A DNA stretch of 64,000 bases, taken from positions 62,001 through 126,000 of the forward strand of contig SVSD01000004.1 of the NCBI GenBank assembly GCA_015064485.1, read 5' to 3'. Positions within the stretch are counted from its first letter, which is position 1; every line of letters starts with the position of its first letter. The DNA comes from Oscillospiraceae bacterium. Its GTDB lineage: Bacteria > Bacillota > Clostridia > Oscillospirales > CAG-382. The notes beneath the pieces are model-generated. The model was not told where the DNA came from and did not search any database. It saw only the letters and a program-made list of their open reading frames with translations. A program made the position numbers and the translations under genes. Positions 1 through 7,893 of the stretch are shown piece by piece.

Positions 1-393
1 AAGGTCGCTTTTGTTAAGTGCTACGATATAAGGAGTTTTTTTATCCTCAAAGAGCTTTATCAGCTCTTTTTCATATTTTCCTATATCCTTTTCCGCATCG
101 CAGACAATTACCGCAATATCTGTCTTTGCCATTACTTCTTTTGTCTTTTCGACACGCATAAGGCCAAGATTTCCTTCATCGTCAAGACCCGCCGTATCAA
201 TTATCACAACCGGGCCTATAGGCAAAAGCTCCATCGCTTTTTTTACAGGGTCGGTCGTTGTGCCCAAAACATCAGACACAACCGAAAGCTTTTGACCGGT
301 AACGGCATTTACAAGGCTTGATTTTCCCGCATTTCTGACACCGAAAAAGCCGATATGAACTCTTTCGGATGACGGTGTTTCATTAAGTCCCAT
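1..393 (-). CDS. hydF: [FeFe]-hydrogenase maturation GTPase HydF (N-terminal part, cut by window edge)
   Basis: The visible 131 residues are the N-terminal GTPase domain of HydF, the scaffold on which the 2Fe subcluster of [FeFe]-hydrogenase is built before delivery to HydA. The reading frame starts at ATG 393 behind the strong ribosome site GGAGGG at 396-401 and stays open to position 1. Visible motifs are a P-loop near residues 18-25 (GVRNAGKS), a DTAG G3 motif near residue 65 and NKSD (G4) at the window edge. It follows hydG with an 11-base gap, so it is the last visible gene of the hydE-hydG-hydF operon. The iron-sulfur cluster-binding C-terminus lies outside the window. The motif set together with hydE and hydG makes other TrmE-type GTPases unlikely. 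Confidence 0.93.
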   Translation of the reverse strand, partial: MGLNETPSSERVHIGFFGVRNAGKSSLVNAVTGQKLSVVSDVLGTTTDPVKKAMELLPIGPVVIIDTAGLDDEGNLGLMRVEKTKEVMAKTDIAVIVCDAEKDIGKYEKELIKLFEDKKTPYIVALNKSDL

Positions 394-404
394 ATGCCCT
401 CCAT

Positions 405-1862
405 TTAAAATCTGAAATCACGACGGTTTGAATTTTTGATAGCAATAATATTTTCTTTTGCAATCCCCTTTACTTTTTCCTTCGGGATTTTTTCAAGCTC
501 TTTTTCTATCATTCTGTATCCCACTTCTTTTGTTTCGGGGGATGCATAGTCTACAAGATATTCTGTAAGTGTCATCAAGGCGTTCGGATGACAGCAGTTT
601 AATATCTGTCCGGATTTACAAAGGCTCATAAATCTGTCGCCCGTTCTTCCCTCTCTGTAACAAGCGGTACAGAAAGACGGAATATGTCCGTTTTCCATAA
701 GCCATCTTACAACTTCGTCAAGGCTTCTCTGGTCAGAAACATCGAACTGTTCGGTATCATGCGGGCGCTCATCGGCAGAGTATCCTGCATAACCGCCGAC
801 GGATGTTCTTGAACCGCCCGAAACCTGAGAAATACCGAGATGCAAAAGTCTTGATCTTACCTGTTCGTTTTCTCTTGTTGAGATTATCATTCCCGTATAC
901 GGAACGGCAAGTCTGATACAAGCTGTAATCTTTGCAAAAGTATCATCATCAATACCGTTATCAAACTGCGATGGGTCGATATCATCTGCTCTTTTAAGTC
1001 TCGGAACGCTTATTGTGTGAGGTCCGACACCGTGCACTGCTTCAAGATGCTCTGCGTGCATTAAAAGCCCCGCAAATTCGTATTTGTAAAGTTCAAGCCC
1101 GAACAAAACTCCGAGTCCAACATCATCAATACCACCCTGCATTGCTCTGTCCATCGCCTCGGTATGGTATGCGTAATCGTGTTTCGGCCCTGTGGGATGA
1201 AGCTCAAGATAGCTTTCCTTATGATAGGTTTCCTGGAAAAGAATATATGTGCCGATACCTGCATCCTTTAGTTTTCGGTAATTTTCAACTGTAGTTGCGG
1301 CAATATTTACATTTACTCTTCTTATATCACCGTTTTTATGGTGAACGCTGTATATCGTCTTGATACAGTCAAGGATATATTCTATCGGGTTGTTTTTTGG
1401 ATCCTCGCCCGCCTCAATTGCAAGGCGCTTATGTCCCATATCCTGAAGTGCGATAACTTCCGCTTTTACTTCTTCCTGCGTAAGCTTCTTTCTCGGAATA
1501 CACTTGTTTTTAATGTGATACGGGCAGTAAACGCATCCGTTTACGCAATAATTTGAAAGGTAAAGGGGCGCAAATATAACTATACGGTTGCCGTAAAATG
1601 CAAGCTTTATTTCGTTTGCGATTTTATAGATTTCTTCAATTTTTTCAGGAATCTCGCAGGCGAGAAGAACAGACGCCTCTCTATGTGAAAGTCCTTTACA
1701 AACATACCCTGTTTCTGTCTTCTGCGGGCGGGCTTTATCTAATATCCGGTCGATAAGCTCAATGTTGTTTTTGTTTTCCTCGGCATATTTTATTGTATCA
1801 AGAATTTCTTCGTGGTTTATAAATTCTTCGGCTTTTAAAGATTTGGGGTCATAAATTGCCAT
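405..1862 (-). CDS. hydG: [FeFe]-hydrogenase maturase HydG (tyrosine lyase, radical SAM)
   Basis: HydG cleaves tyrosine by radical SAM chemistry and supplies the CO and cyanide ligands of the hydrogenase H-cluster. The protein has about 485 residues. The radical-SAM motif CxxxCxxC is at residues 106-113 (CVNGCVYC), and the C-terminal second-cluster region keeps the cysteine pattern CTAC followed by a CC pair about 20 residues later, which separates HydG from the related ThiH. The frame is open 12 codons further upstream, but ATG 1862 sits 7 bases behind AAAGGAG, so this start is preferred. It lies 13 bases after hydE and 11 bases before hydF, fitting one transcript. Confidence 0.95.
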   Translation of the reverse strand: MAIYDPKSLKAEEFINHEEILDTIKYAEENKNNIELIDRILDKARPQKTETGYVCKGLSHREASVLLACEIPEKIEEIYKIANEIKLAFYGNRIVIFAPLYLSNYCVNGCVYCPYHIKNKCIPRKKLTQEEVKAEVIALQDMGHKRLAIEAGEDPKNNPIEYILDCIKTIYSVHHKNGDIRRVNVNIAATTVENYRKLKDAGIGTYILFQETYHKESYLELHPTGPKHDYAYHTEAMDRAMQGGIDDVGLGVLFGLELYKYEFAGLLMHAEHLEAVHGVGPHTISVPRLKRADDIDPSQFDNGIDDDTFAKITACIRLAVPYTGMIISTRENEQVRSRLLHLGISQVSGGSRTSVGGYAGYSADERPHDTEQFDVSDQRSLDEVVRWLMENGHIPSFCTACYREGRTGDRFMSLCKSGQILNCCHPNALMTLTEYLVDYASPETKEVGYRMIEKELEKIPKEKVKGIAKENIIAIKNSNRRDFRF

Positions 1863-1875
1863 AATTTTATCTCCT

Positions 1876-2922
1876 TTATTTTTTGATATGTCCGACATCC
1901 GTTACAACCTCGTAACCGATATCCGACATCCTCTTTTTTAGTATTTCTATACTTTGCGCCGATTCAGCACCGTCGCAAAGCTTATTATCGTAAAGCGCAT
2001 ATTTTTTTCTTACAGATTTCGGCGAAAGATTCGGCATTACAACATTTGCACCCGAAAGAATTCCCATCTCCCGCCCTTGCGGATGAAGTGTACCGAGCGC
2101 CGTTGTGGCGGGCAAAAGCACATTGGGCTTTAATATTCTTATAACCGAAAGAAGAAAAAGGCAAAGATTTACACTTCCGGGAGGATTATCTCCAAAAACA
2201 GTATCACAATGCGGAATGAACGGTCCGATACCGCACATATCGGGAGAAAATTCTTTTATAAAAAGCAGATCTTCTGCTATATTTTCTGTCGTCTGAAACG
2301 GAGAACCCACCATAAATCCGCAGCCTGTCTGAAATCCGATATCTTTTAAATCGTAAAGACATTTTATGCGGTTTTCGTACGACATTTCTTTCGGATGAAG
2401 CTTTTCATAATGCTCTTTGTTGGCAGTTTCGTGCCTTAAAAGATATCTGTCCGCACCTGCATCATAAAGTTTTTTGTAGCTTTCCTTTGACCGTTCGCCC
2501 AAAGAGAGGGTTACCGCACAATCAGGATACTTGTTTTTAATATTCTTAACCGTTTCGCAAATGATCTTATCAGAATAAAAACCGTCCTCGCCGCCCTGCA
2601 AAACAAAGGTGCGCATACCGAGCTCATACCCTTCGTCGCAACACTCGTATATCTCATCGGGGGCAAGTCTATACCTTTCGCAATTTTTATTGCTCTTTCT
2701 TATTCCGCAGTAAAGACAGTCATTTTTACAGATATTGCTTATTTCAATAAGTCCTCTTATATAGACCGAATTTCCGTATATTTCCTTGCGAAGCCGTACC
2801 GCCTCGGATTTCAAAAGCTCTTCCGTTTCCTCGCATCTTCCGTCAATAAGTGAAACAAATTCATCTTTCGAAAGAGTTTTTTCACAGATGAGTTTTTTTG
2901 CAAGTTCTATATTATTTTTCAT
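1876..2922 (-). CDS. hydE: [FeFe]-hydrogenase maturase HydE (radical SAM)
   Basis: HydE is the third radical-SAM/GTPase maturation factor for [FeFe]-hydrogenase and acts on a cysteine-bound iron precursor made by HydG. The 348-residue protein has the CxxxCxxC motif at residues 65-72 (CKNDCLYC), followed by the GGE-type SAM-binding turn (LQGGEDG) and the BATS-like C-terminal half common to HydE and biotin synthase. Its ATG overlaps the TGA of the upstream regulator gene in an ATGA arrangement, indicating translational coupling. The neighbours hydG and hydF support HydE over BioB or PylB. Confidence 0.94.
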   Translation of the reverse strand: MKNNIELAKKLICEKTLSKDEFVSLIDGRCEETEELLKSEAVRLRKEIYGNSVYIRGLIEISNICKNDCLYCGIRKSNKNCERYRLAPDEIYECCDEGYELGMRTFVLQGGEDGFYSDKIICETVKNIKNKYPDCAVTLSLGERSKESYKKLYDAGADRYLLRHETANKEHYEKLHPKEMSYENRIKCLYDLKDIGFQTGCGFMVGSPFQTTENIAEDLLFIKEFSPDMCGIGPFIPHCDTVFGDNPPGSVNLCLFLLSVIRILKPNVLLPATTALGTLHPQGREMGILSGANVVMPNLSPKSVRKKYALYDNKLCDGAESAQSIEILKKRMSDIGYEVVTDVGHIKK

Positions 2923-3173
2923 TTTGATGTAACCGCCGAAAAGGCTGTTTTTACGCTTACTCCGGCAAGATTTCCTGCCTTTCCCGAAAGAGATGATATT
3001 ACATCCTGCGGAGCATCGATTGCAATACTTATTATGTTTATTCCCCTCTCACGGTAAGGAATACCCATTCTGCCGATTATATATTCGCCGTGTTCGTGGA
3101 AAAGCGCATTGAGCTTTTCTACAGAATCACCATTTTCGACGATTATGCTCATCACAGCTACTCTTGTTTCCAT
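2919..3173 (-). CDS. TM1266-type iron-only hydrogenase system regulator, small ACT-like protein
   Basis: This 84-residue protein opens the hydrogenase maturation operon. Its sequence (start METRVAVMSI, central YRERGINIISIAID) resembles the small ferredoxin-like/ACT-like family annotated as putative iron-only hydrogenase system regulator (TM1266). The frame stays open to 3329, but ATG 3173 is placed 8 bases after GGAGGA and the upstream codons lie inside a hairpin-rich leader, so the longer version is probably not made. The stop codon overlaps the hydE start by 4 bases. The family has no proven biochemical function; a regulatory or nickel/ligand-sensing role is inferred from fold and context. 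Confidence 0.78.
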   Translation of the reverse strand: METRVAVMSIIVENGDSVEKLNALFHEHGEYIIGRMGIPYRERGINIISIAIDAPQDVISSLSGKAGNLAGVSVKTAFSAVTSK

Positions 3174-3183
3174 TTTATTCCTC

Positions 3184-3251
3184 CATAAAAACACCGCACC
3201 CCGAAAAGGTGCGGCAAGATAAAACTTTTTTGATGTTTCTTTTGCACCTTT
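3184..3251 (-). promoter_or_regulatory. Attenuator-like leader of the hyd operon (mutually exclusive hairpins)
   Basis: In the leader of the hyd transcript, the arms CCGCACC and GGTGCGG (plus-strand 3194-3200 and 3208-3214) form a 7-bp stem followed on the minus strand by TGTTTTTATG, which looks like an intrinsic terminator ending just before the ribosome site GGAGGA. An earlier segment, AAAGGTGC on the minus strand (plus 3244-3251), is fully complementary to the 5' arm and loop edge (plus 3205-3212). That alternative 8-bp pairing would block the terminator. What triggers the switch is not visible. No known riboswitch class was recognised. Confidence 0.6.
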
Positions 3252-3354
3252 CGCTTCGGCTTCCGCTTGACGGCAGGGATAGAAAGATATTAAAAAAATA
3301 TAAGCAGTTCTGCCCGAATTGACCGACAAAGCATCTTATTATTCCTTTTTTCTT

Positions 3355-3383
3355 ATTATATCACAAATTTTAAAATTTGTATA
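3355..3383 (-). promoter_or_regulatory. Sigma-A promoter of the hyd operon with palindromic operator candidate
   Basis: On the minus strand a TATACA -35 box (plus 3378-3383) and a perfect TATAAT -10 box (plus 3355-3360) are separated by 17 bases. The spacer contains the perfect 18-bp palindrome ACAAATTTTAAAATTTGT at 3363-3380, which also touches the -35 box. A repressor bound there would block RNA polymerase. The regulator is not identified. Confidence 0.65.
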
Positions 3384-3426
3384 TAGCTTTCAAAAACTTT
3401 TTATAAAAACGGCAATAATAATCTGA

Positions 3427-3455
3427 TTGAAAAAACAAATACTTTGTGGTACAAT
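3427..3455 (+). promoter_or_regulatory. Sigma-A promoter of uvrB
   Basis: TTGAAA at 3427-3432 and TACAAT at 3450-3455 are 17 bases apart, 33 bases before the uvrB ATG. No LexA-type box (GAAC-N4-GTTC) is evident beside it. Confidence 0.75.
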
Positions 3456-3487
3456 AAACATAAGATTTTTCAAGAAGGAAAAGACAG

Positions 3488-5458
3488 ATGGAAAAATTCA
3501 AACTTGTATCCCCTTTTTCGGCAACAGGCGACCAGCCTCAGGCAATAAAAGAGCTTTCAGACGGTATTTTAGCCGGAAAAAGTGCTCAGACGCTTTTAGG
3601 TGTAACAGGCTCGGGAAAAACCTTTACAATGGCAAATATCATCGAAAAAGTTAACCGCCCGACCCTTGTTCTTGCTCACAATAAAACCCTTGCCGCCCAG
3701 CTTTGTGCGGAATTCCGTGAATTTTTTCCCGAAAATGCCGTTGAATATTTTGTTTCTTACTATGACTACTATCAGCCCGAAGCATACATTCCGGGTAAAG
3801 ATGCCTATATCGAAAAAGACTCCTCGATAAATGACGAGATAGATAAGCTCCGACACAGTGCAACCTCCGCTTTAATGGAGCGCAGAGATGTAATCGTAGT
3901 TTCCAGTGTTTCCTGTATATACTCCCTCGGCGACCCGGAAGAATACCGCAGATCGGTAATTTCATTGCGTCCCGGCATCGAAATGTCAAGGGATGATTTC
4001 ATCGCAAAACTTGTTGAGCTTCATTATGAGAGAAACGATATCCTTTTTGAAAGAAATAAGTTCAGAATCCGCGGCGATGTTGTCGAGATTTGTCTTTCAA
4101 GTGAATCGACCGTCGGTATCAGAGTTGAATTTTTCGGCGATGAGATAGATTCTGTTTCGGAATTTAATCCCGTAACAGGTGCTGTTATCCGTCCCCTTTC
4201 CTACGCCGCGGTTCATCCCGCAACTCATTATATGACAGATGCGGAGAAAAAAGAGAAGGCTCTTGAGGAAATACGCCGCGAAATGCTTGAACGGGAAGCT
4301 TTTTTCAAGGAACAGAATAAGTTTATCGAAGCTCAGCGCATCCGAGAAAGAACTATGTACGATATCGAAATGATATCGGAAATAGGCTACTGTTCTGGGG
4401 TTGAAAACTATTCAAGAGTGCTTGAAGGAAGAGCGCCGGGAAGCCGTCCCCATACCCTTCTTGATTATTTTCCCAGTGATTTTCTTATGTTTATTGACGA
4501 ATCTCATGTTACTCTTCCTCAGGTTCACGGTATGTATGCAGGCGACAGAGCAAGAAAGACAAACCTTATCGAATACGGATTCCGTCTGCCCTCAGCCTTT
4601 GACAACAGACCACTGCGTTTTGACGAATTTGAAGAAAAACTTAATCAGGTTATCTTCGTAAGCGCAACCCCGGGTCAATATGAAAAGGAAAAGAGCCAGA
4701 GTATATCCGAACAGCTCATCCGCCCCACAGGCCTTGTTGATCCTGAAATAGAAGTGCGTCCCGTAGAAGGTCAGATAGACGACCTTATGGGAGAAATACG
4801 GCTTCGTGCGAAAAACGGAGAAAGAGTTTTGATAACTACCCTTACCAAAAAAATGGCTGAGGACTTAACCGAATTTCTTGAGGAAAACGAAGTCAAATGC
4901 CGGTATATGCATTTCGGTGTGGACACAATGGAACGAATGGAGATAATAAGAGATTTAAGACTCGGCGTTTTTGATGTTTTAATCGGAATCAATCTTTTGC
5001 GTGAAGGTCTTGATATTCCCGAAGTTTCGCTCGTTGCAATACTTGATGCCGACAAGGAAGGTTTTTTGCGAAGCGAAACCTCGCTTATACAGACAATAGG
5101 CAGAGCCGCAAGAAACGCAAAAGGCAAGGTCATAATGTATGCCGACACAATTACGGGTTCTATGCAGCGCGCAATCACCGAAACCGAGAGAAGACGGAAA
5201 AAACAGCAGGATTACAACGAAAAGCACTCTATAATCCCGAAAACCATAATAAAAGAAGTCAGAGATATCATCGAAATTTCGGCAAAAGACAGCAAGAAAG
5301 GCAAAAACAAGCCTATGTCAGAAAAAGACAAGAAACAGCTTATTGCAAATCTTACTGCAGAAATGAAAGAGTGTGCCAAAAAGCTTGATTTCGAGCGTGC
5401 GGCATATTTGCGTGACGAAATAGTAAAACTTTCGTCAAGAATACCCGATAAAAAATAG
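3488..5458 (+). CDS. uvrB: UvrABC nucleotide excision repair subunit UvrB
   Basis: UvrB is the damage-verification helicase-like subunit that loads from UvrA onto lesions and recruits UvrC. The 656 residues match the usual length. Visible are the Walker A motif at residues 38-45 (GVTGSGKT), the [10 protein letters not shown] beta-hairpin region near 90-100, the helicase motif VI region QTIGRAARN near 536-545 and a C-terminal UVR coiled coil ([11 protein letters not shown]). ATG 3488 follows an AAGAAGGAAAAGACAG site. It is a monocistronic unit here: its own promoter lies upstream and a strong terminator follows, and uvrA and uvrC are not in the window. Confidence 0.97.
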   Translation: MEKFKLVSPFSATGDQPQAIKELSDGILAGKSAQTLLGVTGSGKTFTMANIIEKVNRPTLVLAHNKTLAAQLCAEFREFFPENAVEYFVSYYDYYQPEAYIPGKDAYIEKDSSINDEIDKLRHSATSALMERRDVIVVSSVSCIYSLGDPEEYRRSVISLRPGIEMSRDDFIAKLVELHYERNDILFERNKFRIRGDVVEICLSSESTVGIRVEFFGDEIDSVSEFNPVTGAVIRPLSYAAVHPATHYMTDAEKKEKALEEIRREMLEREAFFKEQNKFIEAQRIRERTMYDIEMISEIGYCSGVENYSRVLEGRAPGSRPHTLLDYFPSDFLMFIDESHVTLPQVHGMYAGDRARKTNLIEYGFRLPSAFDNRPLRFDEFEEKLNQVIFVSATPGQYEKEKSQSISEQLIRPTGLVDPEIEVRPVEGQIDDLMGEIRLRAKNGERVLITTLTKKMAEDLTEFLEENEVKCRYMHFGVDTMERMEIIRDLRLGVFDVLIGINLLREGLDIPEVSLVAILDADKEGFLRSETSLIQTIGRAARNAKGKVIMYADTITGSMQRAITETERRRKKQQDYNEKHSIIPKTIIKEVRDIIEISAKDSKKGKNKPMSEKDKKQLIANLTAEMKECAKKLDFERAAYLRDEIVKLSSRIPDKK

Positions 5459-5477
5459 AAAACCATATTTTTTACCA

Positions 5478-5509
5478 AAAGAGCTTTGTAATATACAAGG
5501 CTCTTTTTT
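5478..5509 (+). terminator. Intrinsic terminator after uvrB
   Basis: A 13-bp stem (arms 5478-5490 and 5494-5506, one G-U pair) with a 3-base loop ends in a run of T at 5504-5509. Confidence 0.9.
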
Positions 5510-5552
5510 ATGCAATAAATTATATATTATTTAATTAAATGTAAAAAAATAC

Positions 5553-5581
5553 TTTACTTTTTTGTATTTGGGTGATATAAT
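5553..5581 (+). promoter_or_regulatory. Sigma-A promoter of the ruvC-ftsH run
   Basis: TTTACT at 5553-5558 and a perfect TATAAT at 5576-5581 with 17-base spacing lie 41 bases before the ruvC start. It is the only clear promoter found ahead of the closely spaced genes up to ftsH. Confidence 0.75.
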
Positions 5582-5622
5582 GATATAGTTAATAATATGG
5601 ATTATTATGGAGTTTTGTACCT

Positions 5623-6120
5623 ATGATTATTTTGGGTATCGACCCCGGATACGCCATTGTGGGCTTTGGCGTTATCGGTTATGATGACAGAAGTATGAAG
5701 CTCACGCCCATCGAATACGGAGCGGTCACAACTCCTGCTCATGTAAAAACCGAATTAAGACTTAATGAGATATACGACGGAATATGCGAGCTTTGCGAAA
5801 GGTTTCATCCCGACGCTATATCAATAGAAGAACTTTTTTTCAACAGCAACGCCAAAACCGCCGTTAATGTATGTCAGGCAAGAGGAGTCATTCTCCTTGC
5901 CGCAACAAAAGCAAACATCCCCGTCTTTGAATATACCCCTTTGCAGATAAAGCAATCTGTTACAGGCTACGGCAGAGCCGAAAAGCATCAGGTCATCTCG
6001 ATGGTAACAACCCTTCTTGAACTTAAAGCCCCGCCAAAACCCGATGATACGGCAGACGCACTTGCCGCCGCCATTTGCCACGCATACAGCTCGTCATCAC
6101 AGCTGTTCGGATTAAAATAA
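5623..6120 (+). CDS. ruvC: Holliday junction resolvase RuvC
   Basis: RuvC is the dimeric endonuclease that cuts Holliday junctions delivered by RuvAB. The 165 residues carry the RNase-H-like acidic active site: D7 in GIDPG, E69 in SIEELFF, and D142/D145 in the C-terminal PDDTADAL segment. Length and motifs are typical. It starts at ATG 5623 with a GGAG site about 10 bases upstream and is followed 15 bases later by ruvA, the classical ruvCAB order. Confidence 0.97.
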   Translation: MIILGIDPGYAIVGFGVIGYDDRSMKLTPIEYGAVTTPAHVKTELRLNEIYDGICELCERFHPDAISIEELFFNSNAKTAVNVCQARGVILLAATKANIPVFEYTPLQIKQSVTGYGRAEKHQVISMVTTLLELKAPPKPDDTADALAAAICHAYSSSSQLFGLK

Positions 6121-6135
6121 ATTTTTGGAGTAAAT

Positions 6136-6765
6136 ATGTTTTATTACATTTCGGGAAAACTTACCCTTTTGCGTTCCGATTTTGCCGTAATTGATTGCGG
6201 CGGCGTCGGATACAGACTTTCAATAAGCGCAACAACATATGCAAGAGTTTCAGCAAAACACCAGACACTCCCCGACGGTTCATGCGACGGGAAAGAATTA
6301 AAGCTCTATACTTTTTTCTCGGTCAAGGAAGATTCACAGGAGCTTTTCGGTTTCTATGATGAAGAAGAAAAAGATATCTTCAAGCTTCTTATCACAGTTT
6401 CGGGAATAGGACCGAAGGGTGCGCTTTCAATACTTTCGGTTATGACTCCTGCTGAAATCGCAGTTGCCTGTGCTTCAGATGATGCAAAGGCAATCTCCCG
6501 TGCAAACGGTATAGGGCTTAAAACAGCACAAAAGGTAATCATAGAATTAAAAGACAAAATTGCAAAAGCGGTTTCTTCGGTTCCCGAACTTGTAAATGAG
6601 GATACGGGAGAAATCATAACAACCGCCGCAAATGCAAACGATGCAATATCCGCACTTGTTGTCCTGGGCTATTCAAAACAACAGGCAGCAAAGGCAGTAA
6701 AAGCCGCCGGTAACGGAAGCGTAGAAGAATTAATAAGAAAAGCACTTGCTCTTCTGATGAAGTAA
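6136..6765 (+). CDS. ruvA: Holliday junction branch-migration protein RuvA
   Basis: RuvA is the tetrameric junction-binding subunit that holds the four-way junction for the RuvB motor. The 209-residue protein begins MFYYISGKL, has the two helix-hairpin-helix segments around residues 78-130 (VSGIGPKGALSIL; ANGIGLKTAQKVI) and a C-terminal RuvB-contact domain (ALVVLGYSKQQAAKAV). It lies between ruvC and ruvB with 15- and 12-base gaps. Confidence 0.97.
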   Translation: MFYYISGKLTLLRSDFAVIDCGGVGYRLSISATTYARVSAKHQTLPDGSCDGKELKLYTFFSVKEDSQELFGFYDEEEKDIFKLLITVSGIGPKGALSILSVMTPAEIAVACASDDAKAISRANGIGLKTAQKVIIELKDKIAKAVSSVPELVNEDTGEIITTAANANDAISALVVLGYSKQQAAKAVKAAGNGSVEELIRKALALLMK

Positions 6766-6777
6766 AGGAGCACAGAT

Positions 6778-7872
6778 TTGATTAAGAGTACAAGAAACGA
6801 AAATTTTGACGAAAACGAATTTGATTTTGAATCAAGAATAATTTCGTCAAGAGAAATAACGGAAGACAGCGAAAACGAAATATCACTTCGCCCGAAAACA
6901 CTTTCGGAATATGTAGGGCAAAAAGGTGTCAAGGAAAAGCTTTCTATTTCGATGGAAGCGGCAAAGATGCGAGGAGAATGTCTTGACCACATTCTTTTAC
7001 ACGGCCCCCCCGGCCTTGGCAAAACCACCCTTTCGGCAATTATCGCATCTGAAATGGGTGCCGGTATCCGCATAACATCAGGACCCGCAATTGAAAAGCA
7101 GGGCGACCTTGCGGCACTTCTTACAAACCTTAAGGAAAACGATATTTTATTCATCGACGAAATACACCGTCTTCCAAGACAGGTCGAGGAGATCCTTTAT
7201 CCCGCAATGGAAGATTTTAATCTTGATATAATTATGGGAAAAGGTCCTTCCGCGCGAAGCATCCGCCTTCCCTTGCCGCATTTCACCCTTGTGGGTGCGA
7301 CAACAAGAGCGGGCCAGCTTACTTCTCCTTTGAGAGACAGATTCGGTCATCTTTTAAGACTTGAGCTTTACAGCGTTGAAGACCTTGCAGATATCGTAAC
7401 GAGAAGCGCAGGAATCTTAGAGATGCCGATAGAAAAAGACGGTGCTTTAGAGATCGCGCGCCGCTCAAGAGGAACTCCCCGTATTGCAAACCGTCTTTTG
7501 AAGCGTGTGCGTGATTATGCGCAAGTCAAAGGTAACGGAGTTATAACAAAGGAAATGGCAAACGGTGCTTTGAATCTTCTTGAAATCGACAGTCTTGGTC
7601 TTGACAGCATCGACAGAAGAATGTTAACTTCGATCATCAAATTCTTCGGAGGCGGCCCTGTAGGGCTTGAAACCCTTTCTGCCACAATCGGAGAAGAAGC
7701 AATAACTCTTGAGGATGTCTACGAGCCCTATCTTTTACAGCTGGGCTTTTTAAACCGCACCCCCAGAGGCAGATGTGCAACAGCAAGAGCCTACGAGCAT
7801 CTCGGTATCCCCTTTACCGAAAACTGCAAATGCACACCAACAGAGAACACATCTCTTTTTGACATAGAATAA
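6778..7872 (+). CDS. ruvB: Holliday junction branch-migration ATPase RuvB
   Basis: RuvB is the AAA+ hexameric motor that drives branch migration with RuvA. In 364 residues the Walker A motif is at 76-83 (GPPGLGKT), Walker B with DE at 127-128 (LFIDEIHRL), the sensor region GATTRAG follows, and a winged-helix domain forms the C-terminus. It begins with TTG behind AAAGGAG, and the first 40 residues are a charged extension ahead of the usual [12 protein letters not shown] start, so the protein is slightly long for the family. Confidence 0.97.
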   Translation: MIKSTRNENFDENEFDFESRIISSREITEDSENEISLRPKTLSEYVGQKGVKEKLSISMEAAKMRGECLDHILLHGPPGLGKTTLSAIIASEMGAGIRITSGPAIEKQGDLAALLTNLKENDILFIDEIHRLPRQVEEILYPAMEDFNLDIIMGKGPSARSIRLPLPHFTLVGATTRAGQLTSPLRDRFGHLLRLELYSVEDLADIVTRSAGILEMPIEKDGALEIARRSRGTPRIANRLLKRVRDYAQVKGNGVITKEMANGALNLLEIDSLGLDSIDRRMLTSIIKFFGGGPVGLETLSATIGEEAITLEDVYEPYLLQLGFLNRTPRGRCATARAYEHLGIPFTENCKCTPTENTSLFDIE

Positions 7873-7893
7873 ACATTTGAAAAGGAATATAAA

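Noticed and set aside
1863-1898. Longer HydG start overlapping hydE
   Set aside because: The 12 extra codons lack a ribosome site of their own, whereas ATG 1862 has AAAGGAG at optimal distance.
3174-3329. N-terminal extension of the hyd regulator gene from a TTG at 3329
   Set aside because: The extension lies in the hairpin-rich leader, has no ribosome site and would give a protein much longer than the family. ATG 3173 has GGAGGA at correct spacing.
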